NCBI RefSeq assembly: GCF_018812025.1
Contig: NC_063062.1
Coordinates: forward strand, 2,578,754-2,642,753
Direction: 5' to 3'
DNA: 64,000 bases
Origin: Megalobrama amblycephala
Lineage: Eukaryota > Chordata > Actinopteri > Cypriniformes > Xenocyprididae
In this document: positions 24,401-36,400 of the stretch, in pieces
Numbering within the stretch: position 1 is the stretch's first letter
Layout of the letters: the number at the start of each line of letters is the position of its first letter
Made by a program: the position numbers and the translations under genes
The notes under the pieces: generated by a model
Seen by the model: only the letters and a program-made list of their open reading frames with translations
Databases searched by the model: none
What the model was told of the DNA's origin: nothing

Positions 24401-27400
24401 AAAAGTTATTCAGTCAAAAGCGGTCAGTGATTTTCTCTTTGTCTTTTGTTGTTTGATTAACATTAATGACAGACAGCAGCAGGTTAATAGGCTGCTGTCA
24501 CTTTAAGAGTGAATGCATGTATCCAATATAGTTACACATGCATTTTCTTTCTTAACTATTTGTGTTCATTTAAGACAAACTGACTGTGTTTGCATGAATA
24601 TTTTCACATAATATTTTGTAAAATAAAATGTATGGCTTATCGCGGCTTATAAATTGTGGACAAAAACTAAATTTTGCGCTAGCGAGCTGTTTCAGAAGCA
24701 TCTTTATTTGTGCACATGCTTTGGGTGTGGTAAAATTATAGACCGGATAAAGCGTTACAGACACACCCCAAAGAGGAAGCATTTTAGCGTTGTCAGTGGC
24801 ACTAAGCGAAATTTTGCCACTGTAATGTACATTTACTGTAACAGCAACACTATTCAACCAGAGCGAATGAGACGAGCGAGTGAGAGAAAGCGGCTGGCTC
24901 TGTAAAGCAACTCTAAAAAGACAATAGTGTCATTATTCAGATCAAGATCAAACAACACATTTCACATTTAAGCATCCGTTATAGTTTGTCTTTCTGACCT
25001 TGTGACTGATGCATTGACAACCAGATGCTCATTTACAGCAAAGGGTGCAGACACTGTGAATGACATCATCAGTGTGGCCTTAGGAAAAAAAAGAAAACGA
25101 AAAAAAACAGGATGTAAGCTTATTAAACCACAGTTTACTGACATATATGCATCAAAGATCTGCACCTAAACAATATCATATTGAATAATGCTAACTGATT
25201 ATTGGGAAATGATTCATATAAATTAGATTTTTGCTTTTTCTGAAGAAAATGTCAGTGATGTTTTCCTGTACAAAACTCAATGCAACAAAAAATATCAAAA
25301 ATGGTAGGTGGATCCTTTTGTAAAGCAAGAAAATCCATGTCCAGGCACTCACATAGGTAGAAAGCCTTTATTATAAGACAGGGCTACATCATAAAAAACA
25401 CCAGTGTGTATCAGCCCAATCAGGCCTTCGTCAGGGTGCTAGACAGCAGAGAGTGAGAAGTAGCTAAATACAGTATACCTGTGATTATACATTTTAGGGA
25501 TCTTAGATGTCTCTTGAGTGTAAAAACTGTTCAGTAATTTCTCAAACAATCCAAGAAATTTTCACATACAACCCAAGAATTATGACATGAGGAATACAAA
25601 ACAAATCACATTAAAAATAAATAAATAAATAAAATAATTAACATTAAAGAATTTTGGTATAGAAAAATATATTTAAACAAACCCATATACAGAAAATATA
25701 TAGTTAAACAACAACAATGTCATATAAATAAAACTTATATAGTAACTAATCTACCTAGATCGGACAATTACAGAAATGGAGAGAAATATCTTTATTAAGT
25801 CCAGGATATGAAAGAGCATTCAATGTATGTATCCAATAGGTTTCTCGTTATTTTACCATCTAAGTCTATCTCCACCTCTGATATTCATTGTCACATGTTC
25901 TATTCCAATGACCTTCAAGTTGCTATCACTACCATGTTTGGCCTGTATAAAATGTTTCGGCAAGATGCATTAGACTGGTTATCCACCAGAGACGATGTGG
26001 TAATAAAAAGTGCAGAGCAAGGTGGTGCAGTGTGTGTATTGAGTAAGTCAAGTCAAGTCAAGTCACCTTTATTTATATAGCGCTTTTTACAAAGCAGCTT
26101 TACAGTGATAACTGGTATATAATTTTGGCTGCACAGCAGCTCTTAAAGAATAGTGTCAATGCAGGCAGATCAAAAGCACTGTTGAATAATGTGGTAATGT
26201 TAAAGTTCGTGTGTGGGAAGGAAGCGGTCGGGGACGGCGAACAACTGCTGACTGAGCTTTTATTGAGAACAAAGTTCAACAGAAAGACTGTGCAACGCAC
26301 AACAACAACAACAACATCATTTAAGTTCATTTTTTTTCTCATTAATGTACACACAGCATCCCATATTGACAGAAAAACACAGAATTGTTGACATTTTTGC
26401 AGATTTATTAAAAAAGAAAAACTGAAATATCACATGGTCCTAAGTATTCAGACCCTCTGCTCAGTATTTAGCAGAAGCACCCTTTTGATCTAATACAGCC
26501 ATTAGTCTTTTTGGGAAAGATGCGACAAGTTTTTCACACCTGGATTTGGGGATCCTCTGCCATTCCTCTTTGCAGATCCTCTCCAGTTCTGTCAGGTTGG
26601 ATGGTAAACGTTGGTGGACAGCCATTTTTAGGTCTCTCCAGAGATGCTCAATGGGGTTTAAGTCAGGGCTCTGGCTGAGCTATTCAAGAACAGTCACAGA
26701 GTTGTTGTGAAGCCACTCCTTCGTTATTTTAGCTGTGTGCTTAGGGTCATTGTCTTGTTGGAAGGTAAACCTTTGGCCCAGTCTGAGGTCCTGAGCAACC
26801 TGAAGAAGGTTTTCGTCCAGGATATCCCTGTACTTGGCCGCATTCATCTTTCCCTCGATTGCAACCAGTCGTCCTGTCCCTGCAGCTAAAAAAAAACACC
26901 CCCACAGCATGATGCTGCCACCACCATGCTTCACTGTTGGGACTGTATTGGACAGGTGATGAGAAGTGTCTGGTTTTCTCCACACATACCGCTTAGAATT
27001 AAGTCCAAAAAGTTCTATCTTGGTCTCATCAGACCAGAGAATCTTATTTCTCACCATCTTGGAGTCCTTCCGTAGGGCCTTCCATCTTGGAGAGGCTTCC
27101 GTTAGGGCCACTCTGCCATAAAGCCCCGTCTGGTGGAGGGCTGCAGTGATGGTTGACTTTCTACAACTTTCTCCCATCTCCCGACTGCATCTCTGGAGCT
27201 CAGCCACAGTGATCTTTGGGTTCTTCTTTACCTCTCTCACCAAGGCACACAATACTGCACAAAATAAAGCGATCGCGAAAACTATCTCTGTCCGAAACTC
27301 ATACAATCTGAGCTAATATGAACTAATACAGTAAAGTGGATATTTAAAGCGCATCACCAGTTATATTTGGTAATATACTGCCACCTGTTGGCACATTTGT

Positions 27401-30400
27401 GTAATTTAGAGCAGATATTAAGTCACAACAAAACGTCTCTGGTTATTAAGTTAACCTCGGTTCCCTGAGAGACGGGAACGAGACATGGTGTCAGAAGCTG
27501 ACGCATTCGGGACTCCCTTCTCTCCTAATCCTTCCTGAAATCCTATTGCACAACGCCAGTGAAGTTGCAACTCTCACTGGCCAATGCCAGCCAAGACGGT
27601 GAAAGGGAGGCGGTACCTGCCACTATATAATGCGCCGTCCTGGCGGCATAAGCTCAGAATCTTCCAAATGAACAAGAGTACAGTGGACCTGAGCGGTGAA
27701 CACGGCAGTTTACGCCATGTCTCGTTCCCGTCTCTCAGGGAACCGAGGTTACCTTAGTAACCGGAGAAGTTCCCTTTCGAGAACGGTCTCTCGACATGGC
27801 GTCAGAAGCTGACGCATTGGGGACTGTATAGAACAACGCTGTGGGAACAGCGAAGAAGGGAAGCTCAGCCACTGCGGAGCTACTATGAATAGTAATAATA
27901 AAAAAGAATCCCCAAAGTACACACCTACAAAATGCTTATAACGTAGTTACTCATCTAAAATCGTATGCATTCAAGAATAATATACAGGTTACATACAGGG
28001 TAATGAAGCATGTGGGCGGCCAGGTCGGGCACAGCAATAAGAACATACAGTCAATGAGCAGCTGCTGCTGCTGGCGTCGGTATAACATGAGAGAATTCAT
28101 CAGCGAGCACATGCTCATTGCGAGGACATAGACGAATTGCTGGCACTGTGTCCCATATTCCAGGCCGCTTATGGTGGCATAACGTACGCGGCAACATTGT
28201 GCATCATACAGCTCGCTCTGCCGATATGAAGGGGAGAGCGCCACAGACTGGGTGTGGCGCTGGCTCCACCCCAGATTCACTTATACGACCTAGTTGAAAC
28301 CACCAGCCTCAGCTAGTGGGCGGGAACTGCAGGTAGAATACGAGTTGTACTCAACGCCAGGACTTGTGAGGCTAGAGAACACACGTCCAAATTGTAAAAC
28401 CTGGCGAAGGTATTCTGCGACGACCAGCCCGCCGCCATACAAATGTCTTAGATGGTGACGCCTTTAGTCCATGCCCACGAGGATGCAATCGCCCTCGTTG
28501 AATGCGCTCTGACGCCGATAGGGCATTCCATTCCTTGGTTAGAATAGGCCAAAGTGATCGCATCAACCACCCAATGCGATAGCCGCTGCTTAGAGACGGG
28601 ACATCCTTTGGTACTGCCGCCAAAACACACAAACAGCTGCTCAGAGAGCCTGAACTGAGCCGTGCGGTCAATGTAAACTCGCAAAGCATTATCCGCTGAC
28701 TCCTGGGTGAAAGCCGAAAGAGTTATCACTTGTGCTCTGAACGGCGTTGACAGCGATTTAGGCACGTAGCCCAACCTCGGTTTGAGTGTGACATTACAAT
28801 CATCTGGCCCAAACTGCAAGCAATCAGCGTTAATAGAAAGTGCTTGCAAATCCCCCACGCATTGTACTGAAGCGAGGGCGAGTATCAGCGCGGTTTTAAG
28901 TGAGAGCTCTTTTAAGCCGACTGACATGAGCGGCTCAAAAGGCGGCCGCGTCAACGCTTCGAGCACAAGAGCTAAATCCCATGACGACACCGTGGGGGGG
29001 CCAGAGGGTCTTAGTCGTCTTGCACCCCTCAAAAATTTTACCACTAGATCGTGTCCGCCCACCGAGCGCCCATCGATAATGGCATGAAAAGCTGAAATAG
29101 CTGCCACATAGACTTTAAGAGTGGAAGGCATACTGCCGCCGTCCAACCGCTGTTGTAAGAAATCCAGAATGCCTGAGACGGGACAGTTTCCCGGTTCAAG
29201 ACCATTCAGTTCGCACCATTTCACAAATACTGCCCATTTAGAAGTGTACAGGCACTTTGTAGAAGGGGCTCGCGCCTCTGTAATCGTGTCCATAACACGG
29301 CGGGACAGAACGCTCGGATTTACCGGCTCCCTTGCACTACCCACACATGAAGTTTCCACCATTCAGGGTTGGGGTGCCAAATTGACCCGCTCGCTTGCGA
29401 CAGGAGGTCTCGTCTCAGTGGAATCATCCACGGTGGAGCCGTTAACAGTTCTAGCAGATCGGGAAACCACGGTCTGTTCGGCGATTAGAAGCACCGACGC
29501 TCTCTCCTCCCTGATCTTGTGCAGCACTGTCGAGGGATCCCGTCCCTCGACAGCACCACTTTCCGCCGCGTAACCACGCCCAGCTGGGCGCCGCATTGGT
29601 ACAGGTCGGGATTCCGCCACGGTGCAAGCGCGCTCATGCACCTGCGAGTGACCACAACGTGGGCATGGCCCATTCTCCAAGCTCTCCTTGGTACTTGAGT
29701 TTTCAGCCATAACTGGAGGGGGCTCATATAAAGCAGCCCGTGGTTGCATACCGTCATGGCCGCCGCCATCCGTCCCAAGAGCCTCTGATATTCCTTCAGC
29801 ACTACAGGACGGCCCAGACTGAAAGCACTCAGGGCGGACATCAAATCGTGAACACGCTCCTGACCTAGACGCGCTCTCATCGCGACCGAGTCCAACTCCA
29901 CCCCTAGATACGAGATTGACTGGCTGGGGCATAACATACTCTTTTGTGTATTTACGCATAGACCCAGGTTCTCCAAATGAAGCAGTAGAGTGCGTTTGTG
30001 GCTGTTGAGCACATCCTCTGAATGGGCTAAAACTAGCCAATCGTCCAAATAATTGAGTAGGCGTATTCCACTCGCTCTCAGGGGGGAAAGTGCTGCATCT
30101 ACACATTTTGAAAACGTGCGAGGAGCCAGGGCTAATCCGAACGGCAGAACTGATATGCCGTGCCGTCGAACGCAAATCTCAGAAAGCGCCTGTGACGAGG
30201 GGCAATCTGAATATGAAAATATGCGTCTTTCAGGTCCACTGAAATAAACCAATCTTCGGGCCGAATCTGTGCGAGGATCTGTTTCAGTGTCGTCATTTTG
30301 AAAGGGCGCTTGAATAAAGCCCGGTTGATGGGTCACAGGTCCAATATCGGACGGAGGCCACCGCCTTTCTTTGGAACGCCAAAATAGCGGCTGTAGAACC

Positions 30401-33400
30401 CACTCTCTCTCCCGCTTGGCGGGACCACTTCTATCGCGCACTTTTGCGCGCTGGAGGTGGTGCGGGCGCCCGGCGTAGGAGGAAATGACTCATCGCCCTG
30501 GAACGCTTTTGCACTTCAGAGAAGCGCTCTGCAATTGCTTCCACGGCGTCCCCAAAGAGGCCGGAGGGAGATAAAGGAGCGTTGAGCAGCGCCTTCCTGT
30601 CTGCATCCTTTAATTCTGTAAGAGTCAGCCACAAACGACGGTGGAGCACAACCATGAAGCCCATGCTTCGTCCGATCGCCTGGCCCGTTTTCTTCGTTGC
30701 CTTCAGGGCAAAATCAGTCGCAGCGCGCAGATCCTTAATCGCCTCGGGGTCCGTCTCACCCTCGTCCAGGGTTTTCAGGAGCTGAGCCTGGAAAACCTGA
30801 AGCACCGCCATCATGTGAAGTGCTGAAGGCATACGCCTTTTCAGTGATATGCGCGGTCATACGGCAGGGTCTTGACGACAACATAGCGCCTGCTTTCAGG
30901 GAAGCTGACGAGGGGCAGAGGTGCGCCGCGATAGATTCCACGACTGGCGGAATGCACATGCGTGGGTGCGAGCCGAGTGGGGCGTGGCCCAGGTCCTAGC
31001 GACCTCCTCGTGCAGGTCTGGAAAGAAAGGGGCTCGCTTCCTTGGAGCGGCGGCTCGGCGGCCCAAGTGAAGGAACCAAGAATCCAGTTTGCTCTTCGCT
31101 GGCTCGTCGGGGGAATCCCATTCCAGACCGAGATCGCTCACGGCCCTAGTAAGAATCCTGACGAGCTCGTCTTGAAACGCCACCTGCCCCTCCGGCTCAG
31201 AGCGCTCCTCCAGGAGGTGGTCTGCCCAGTCCTTCTCGGATGCCGTTAGGGACATGGCCTCGTCGGGATCGTCATCCCTCGCCGCGCCGAACGAAACCAT
31301 CTTAGGAGAGAAGGGAGTCCCCAATGCGTCAGCTTCTGACACCATGTCAAGAGACCGTTCGTCAAGATCACGAGAAAATATTAAGTCGAGATCATGACAA
31401 AACAACTTTTGTTATCTCGAGATCACAAGAAAATAAGTCATGATCATGAGAAAACAAGATAGAAAAAAAATAATAATCCATGGCCATTTAGGGCTTCCAT
31501 AGGAGGGGGAGGTACTCATTCATCATATATTTAGAACCTAACAGTCCAAAGACTCTCATTTTTATTGAAATTCCCAAACTTTCTGTATGAGCAATAGTAA
31601 TAGTAATGCTTTAATTAGCAAGATCCAGTAATTTATCAGATTTTTCAATTTAATCTGAGAATTACATTACAATAAACATAGTAAAAGGTGATTTTCTTAT
31701 GGCTGAAGTGTTGATGAAGCTTGTATGGTGATTTACTAACCTTTGCTCTCTGACGGAATACTGTTGCACCAAGCTTGCATGCTGTGCGTGTGATGCTTGA
31801 ATGCTCTGTGTGATTGGACTCACACCACACCTGTCCACCAGACTACATGACAAAGAACAAAATTTCAATTATGGCACTAGAACTTTATTTCTATTATGCA
31901 TGTTACCAGAACATGGACTGGCCATCCATCCAATATGTGGGATAGGCTCCAGCATCCCCACGACCATACATTACAAACAGTTTGGTGGATGGATGTTACC
32001 AGGTCAAACTGGAATAGAGTCATTTCAATATATCGAAAAAGACAACAGGTGAAACCTGGCAGTGAAACCAGAGGCTCTGAGAGATCCCAGCAATAAACAT
32101 TGTACTTGTGGTGAAGTATGTAGTTTCTGTGACACTAGAGGCACCTAGCAAATTTATAAAAATAAAGCTTCTTTTTTTTCAACCCTCTGCAGTCTGAGGT
32201 GTTTTCTGGGCCCTGGAAATGTTTTGACATGCCCTGACATTTGTGCTTATTTCTGTTACTAATAACATTTTCATGGCTAAAGTCACACTGTATTCAGCAC
32301 AAACACTGGTACAATAATATGTGAGCAGCATGTATGTAAACGTTTGTAGTTTTGAGAAAATTATGTTTATGTATGGGCTGTGAAAAAAATATTTCAAGTC
32401 ACTGAAATAAGACCATAAAACCCATACTGAATATTTATTCAAGACTTAAAAATAAAAATCAATATATTGATTTAAAATTTGTAAGACATGTTTTGTGTCA
32501 GGAAGGCTTATGTGGGGAGGGTTTGAATGATCATGAATGATGTGTTTCACACCTGGGAAGACAAAGACCTTCCCCTAATGACCCTGTCAGCTGAATGGCA
32601 CTGTGGGGGAACTAGAACAAAGAATGTGAGGAGATTAAAAGAATGGCTTTTTGATTGTTTGTATTTTATTTACAACACAACACAATCCAAATATACACAA
32701 CAAAGGACAAAAAGGCACATTATTGAGCACACTGATCTAAACAAAGCGGCTTGAACAGTCTCATGCCTTTGTGCCATTCCTGAAACAGTTCCTGATCAAC
32801 AAACCTGTCATATCCAGGGTGTTTGCATTATAATTTTACAATGTTCATGTAGATGCTTGCTGATGTTGGTACAGCGCTCTCAGAGAAAAACAGATTGAAG
32901 AGACTTATGTGAATGTTTAAGTCAACTGGGCTCATCAGTGGCATCTGGTTCCTGTAAAAAAACAACAACAACAACAACAACAACAAAACAACTGTGAATA
33001 TGCTGATATGCAACCCTGGCCCACAAAACCAGTCATAAGTTGCACAGGTATATTTGTAGCAATAGCCAACATTACATTGTAAGGGTCAAAAATGCAAACA
33101 GCCTATAACCATAAATCATTAGAAATGTTATGTATGTTTAAGTCTGCCTGACTATTGCTGATAAGCTGAATGAAAAGATAGAAACACTTTGACTTATTAA
33201 ATATTAAGACAATAAACACATGACTGTGAAAATATATGGTTTATCTGTGTTCATCATTTTTATAAGAATAGTATTTTTATGATGCAATTCTAATTGACAT
33301 AGCATTAATTATATATAGAATACTTCAAATTAATATACCATCTGCCTTACTCTGTGATAAGAAGCCACTTCAATTCAAACTTTTATGACGTTAAGACATG

Positions 33401-36400
33401 AAAATGAGTAAAAACATGTAATGTTTAGTACTTTTTGCTTTTCAAATGAACAACGTAATTGACTCATTCACAGTGCTTACAGAGATCATTTATTCCATGA
33501 AACATTATTGTTTAGCACATTATAAACATCTGCATTTGAGCAGATATCCACAAACACAATATTTCACAGTAAACACTGGTCTAAACATTCTAATATTCAT
33601 GTTACAGTGTAAACACTCATATTTTATACTGTACTGTGTTATAGATTATAGAGCTTGTGTCGTACATGTATATTTATTTAGCAATGAAAGGTTGCCTGCC
33701 TGCATATAATTCATATTTCAACATATTTCTGTCAAAACATTTTAGTCTGGCAATAGTTCAACAACTAGTTAAATGTTGACAAGTTTATGTAAGTATAACA
33801 TGCTAACTAATGTAAGTGGAAATAGATTACTTATCTCAGCTGGATCAATCACGTTCTTCTTCTTCTGAGTTAAATTCAAGGTTAATTCTTCACAGCACGT
33901 CTTCCAAACTCAATGAAAAGCAGAGGAATGATGAAGCTTGATGTTTGTTTATCAAGGTGATGGGGCGTTTACAGGTTTGTGTGCCTCACACGTGGACGAT
34001 TACCGTGTGTACAATGTGTGGGTACGTCGACTGAATATTTTGAGTCTCTTTCACACTGATAAGATTTTTACAAAAAGACAGTAAAATGCTGCAAATCTTT
34101 TTTCTTACACTTGAAAGGTGATTTACACCTTTACAAAGCTTCTCTTGTGCATGCAAATTTAATTTACGCTTGCAATTTTATATGTGCATGCAAATCTTTT
34201 AGGCATCATTTTACCTTCATATTAAACAACCTTGCAAACGTGTCTTGCCTCCCCCAACTCAAACATTACAAATATAGCTCTTACGGGTGTTTGTGAAGGC
34301 CAGCATATTAGGAATACTTTTAGCTGTTTGCTATGTGTCATGACTCATGAGTAAGCAGTTGAGTAGACTAATGCTCTTTCTAGAGCAAAAAAGCATCTCA
34401 CTTACAAAAACCAATCCAACGTATCTGCACAGGGTACATTATTTGACATGACATGTCACAGCTGTATGGCAAGTAGATTTGACTTTTAATCATCCCCAGG
34501 ATATGATTTTTTGATATCAACAATTTCACTAGTTAAAATGCTAATTCTTGGTATCAGGAATTAAATCTTTACTGGTAACAATGATCGTTCTTGATATCAG
34601 AAATTACATTTCTACAATTAAAACTACTATTCTTGATATTTGTAATTGTATTTTCACTAGTTATATGTCCCAGTGATCTACTATTCAACAATAGCACGGC
34701 TATAAGTGTGATATTGCGTTTATTCAACAGTTCGACGGCACAAATAATACAACGAGTAAATAAGTAAAAAACAACAATGGAGTGTCTTTAAAACCCTATT
34801 TTGTGCAGAACTACTTCCTTCCACCACGGATTCAAATCTCAAGTTGACAGTTAGACCAAGGCTCCATTACTAATTCTAAAACGTCACTTTAGAACTAGTA
34901 ACGAAGGAATGTTGAGTCCAGTGTTGTGATATAACAGACACCCGGTAGAAAGTAAAATGATTTAGAAACTGCAATTAACTTTAGCAAGAAAGTTTTTTTT
35001 TATGCAAAACCATAGACCTTTGTCTACAGATCAAGTATAATAAAAGAAACATTGAATCAACTTGGAGAAAGTTTCATTTCATTGAACGTGACACGCATTT
35101 TGAATGCTGAATTGAGAATGACTGACAGCCACAGCAGAGGGAAGTATTTAGCCTACGTGAACTTTAATTTAATGACTTAATTATTCATTTGTACCTCACA
35201 TTAAACTACAGAATGGCTTCAGAACACTTGGAATATAGTGCACGAAAACTTTATGGTGCTTTTTAAAGTTTTTGTGCTTTTTTGGGGGCTCAACAATAAC
35301 ACAGAATAGTGTATGCACAATATTGGATTTGGATCGGTCCCATCTGACCTATACCCGATCTGGCAAAAATGGCAGTATCGAAGCCGATACCCGATCTTAG
35401 TATCAGATTGGAGCATCCCTATTTCTGATATCTGAAATGTAATTGTTACAAGAAAGACAAAGAATTAGAATTTCAGCATCTCAACTTACAATGAATTAGC
35501 ATTTCAACTAGTAAAAAATGTAATTCTCGATACCAGGAATTTATATTTTTACTAGTAACAAAGTAATTATTGATACCAAAAAGAATTCACTAGTAAGAAA
35601 TACATCCAGCAGCTGATATGTGTACTTGCAATTTTTACTAGTAAGTAATTTGTGATATCCATAATTATCTTTCCAAAGTTTGCCATCCTTTTAAATACTA
35701 GGATATGAATTGTTGATATCAACAATTACATTTTTACTAGGTAAAATGTTAATTGTTGATATAAGAAATTCAATTTATACTTGTGGTATTGACTGTTGAT
35801 ATCAAGAATTAGATTTGCACCAGTTAAACAACTGCTCAGGCCAGTCATTCATCCAGCCACCGTTCCACCATATAAGCCATGTTGTTTGCATTGTTCATTG
35901 CAGAGTATTACCAATTTACTGCTATTACCAACCCAGATAGCAAGGTGACATTGATTCAATGTTGAAATTCCATCAGAATCATCATTTTGGTTGAGATTGA
36001 AAATTCAATGCTAAATAATATTGAATCAACGTTGAAATTTCAATGCTTTTCAGTGTTGAAAAAGACAACATTGAATCAATGTTGATTTTTGGTCAGCTTC
36101 ATCATGGTGGAACTTATATGTCAATCTATCTGTCCCCTCATTCAACACTTTATTCACATTAGCATTCATGCTCCTCATGACCCTTCCCTCTGGTCCCACA
36201 AAAAATAAAATTAAATAAATAAATAAATAAAAATCCTGCCAGCTGAAGTGTGTAGATAAACTCCAACCAGTTGGAAGTCAGTGAGATGAACCAGCTGGAC
36301 ATTATTATTATAATAATGTTACACTCTTTCAACTTAAAAAGTAAATTCACAACTACTCAAACATCTCACCCGCACTTTAAGGATCCCGCGTCAGACGTTT

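Larger units (their letters stand above)
27447..31360 (-). mobile_element. DIRS-type tyrosine-recombinase retrotransposon, internally deleted
   Basis: Minus-strand order gag, reverse transcriptase, tyrosine recombinase. The terminal region contains inverted copies: CCTCGGTTCCCTGAGAGACG near 27456 and its inverse near 27730. A second motif TGACGCATTGGGGACT lies near 27808 and, inverted, near 31316, as expected for DIRS split and inverted termini. At 3.9 kb it is shorter than a full DIRS (about 5-6 kb); most of RNase H is missing. Confidence 0.88.

Noticed and set aside
28782..29573. Plus-strand open frames of 101 and 150 codons
   Set aside because: They are opposite-strand shadows of the GC-richer DIRS recombinase and RT.
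32828..33013. Minus-strand piece with an acceptor-like start (NQMPLMSPVDLN...) as an extra integrin exon
   Set aside because: Exons 3, 4 and 5 already join in phase, the text matches no integrin block, and the leucine run is an (AAC)n shadow.
34490..35840. CRISPR-like series of short palindromic repeats
   Set aside because: The units are diverged, lack constant-length unique spacers and lie in a vertebrate-type genome; the pattern is a decayed tandem or dispersed repeat.
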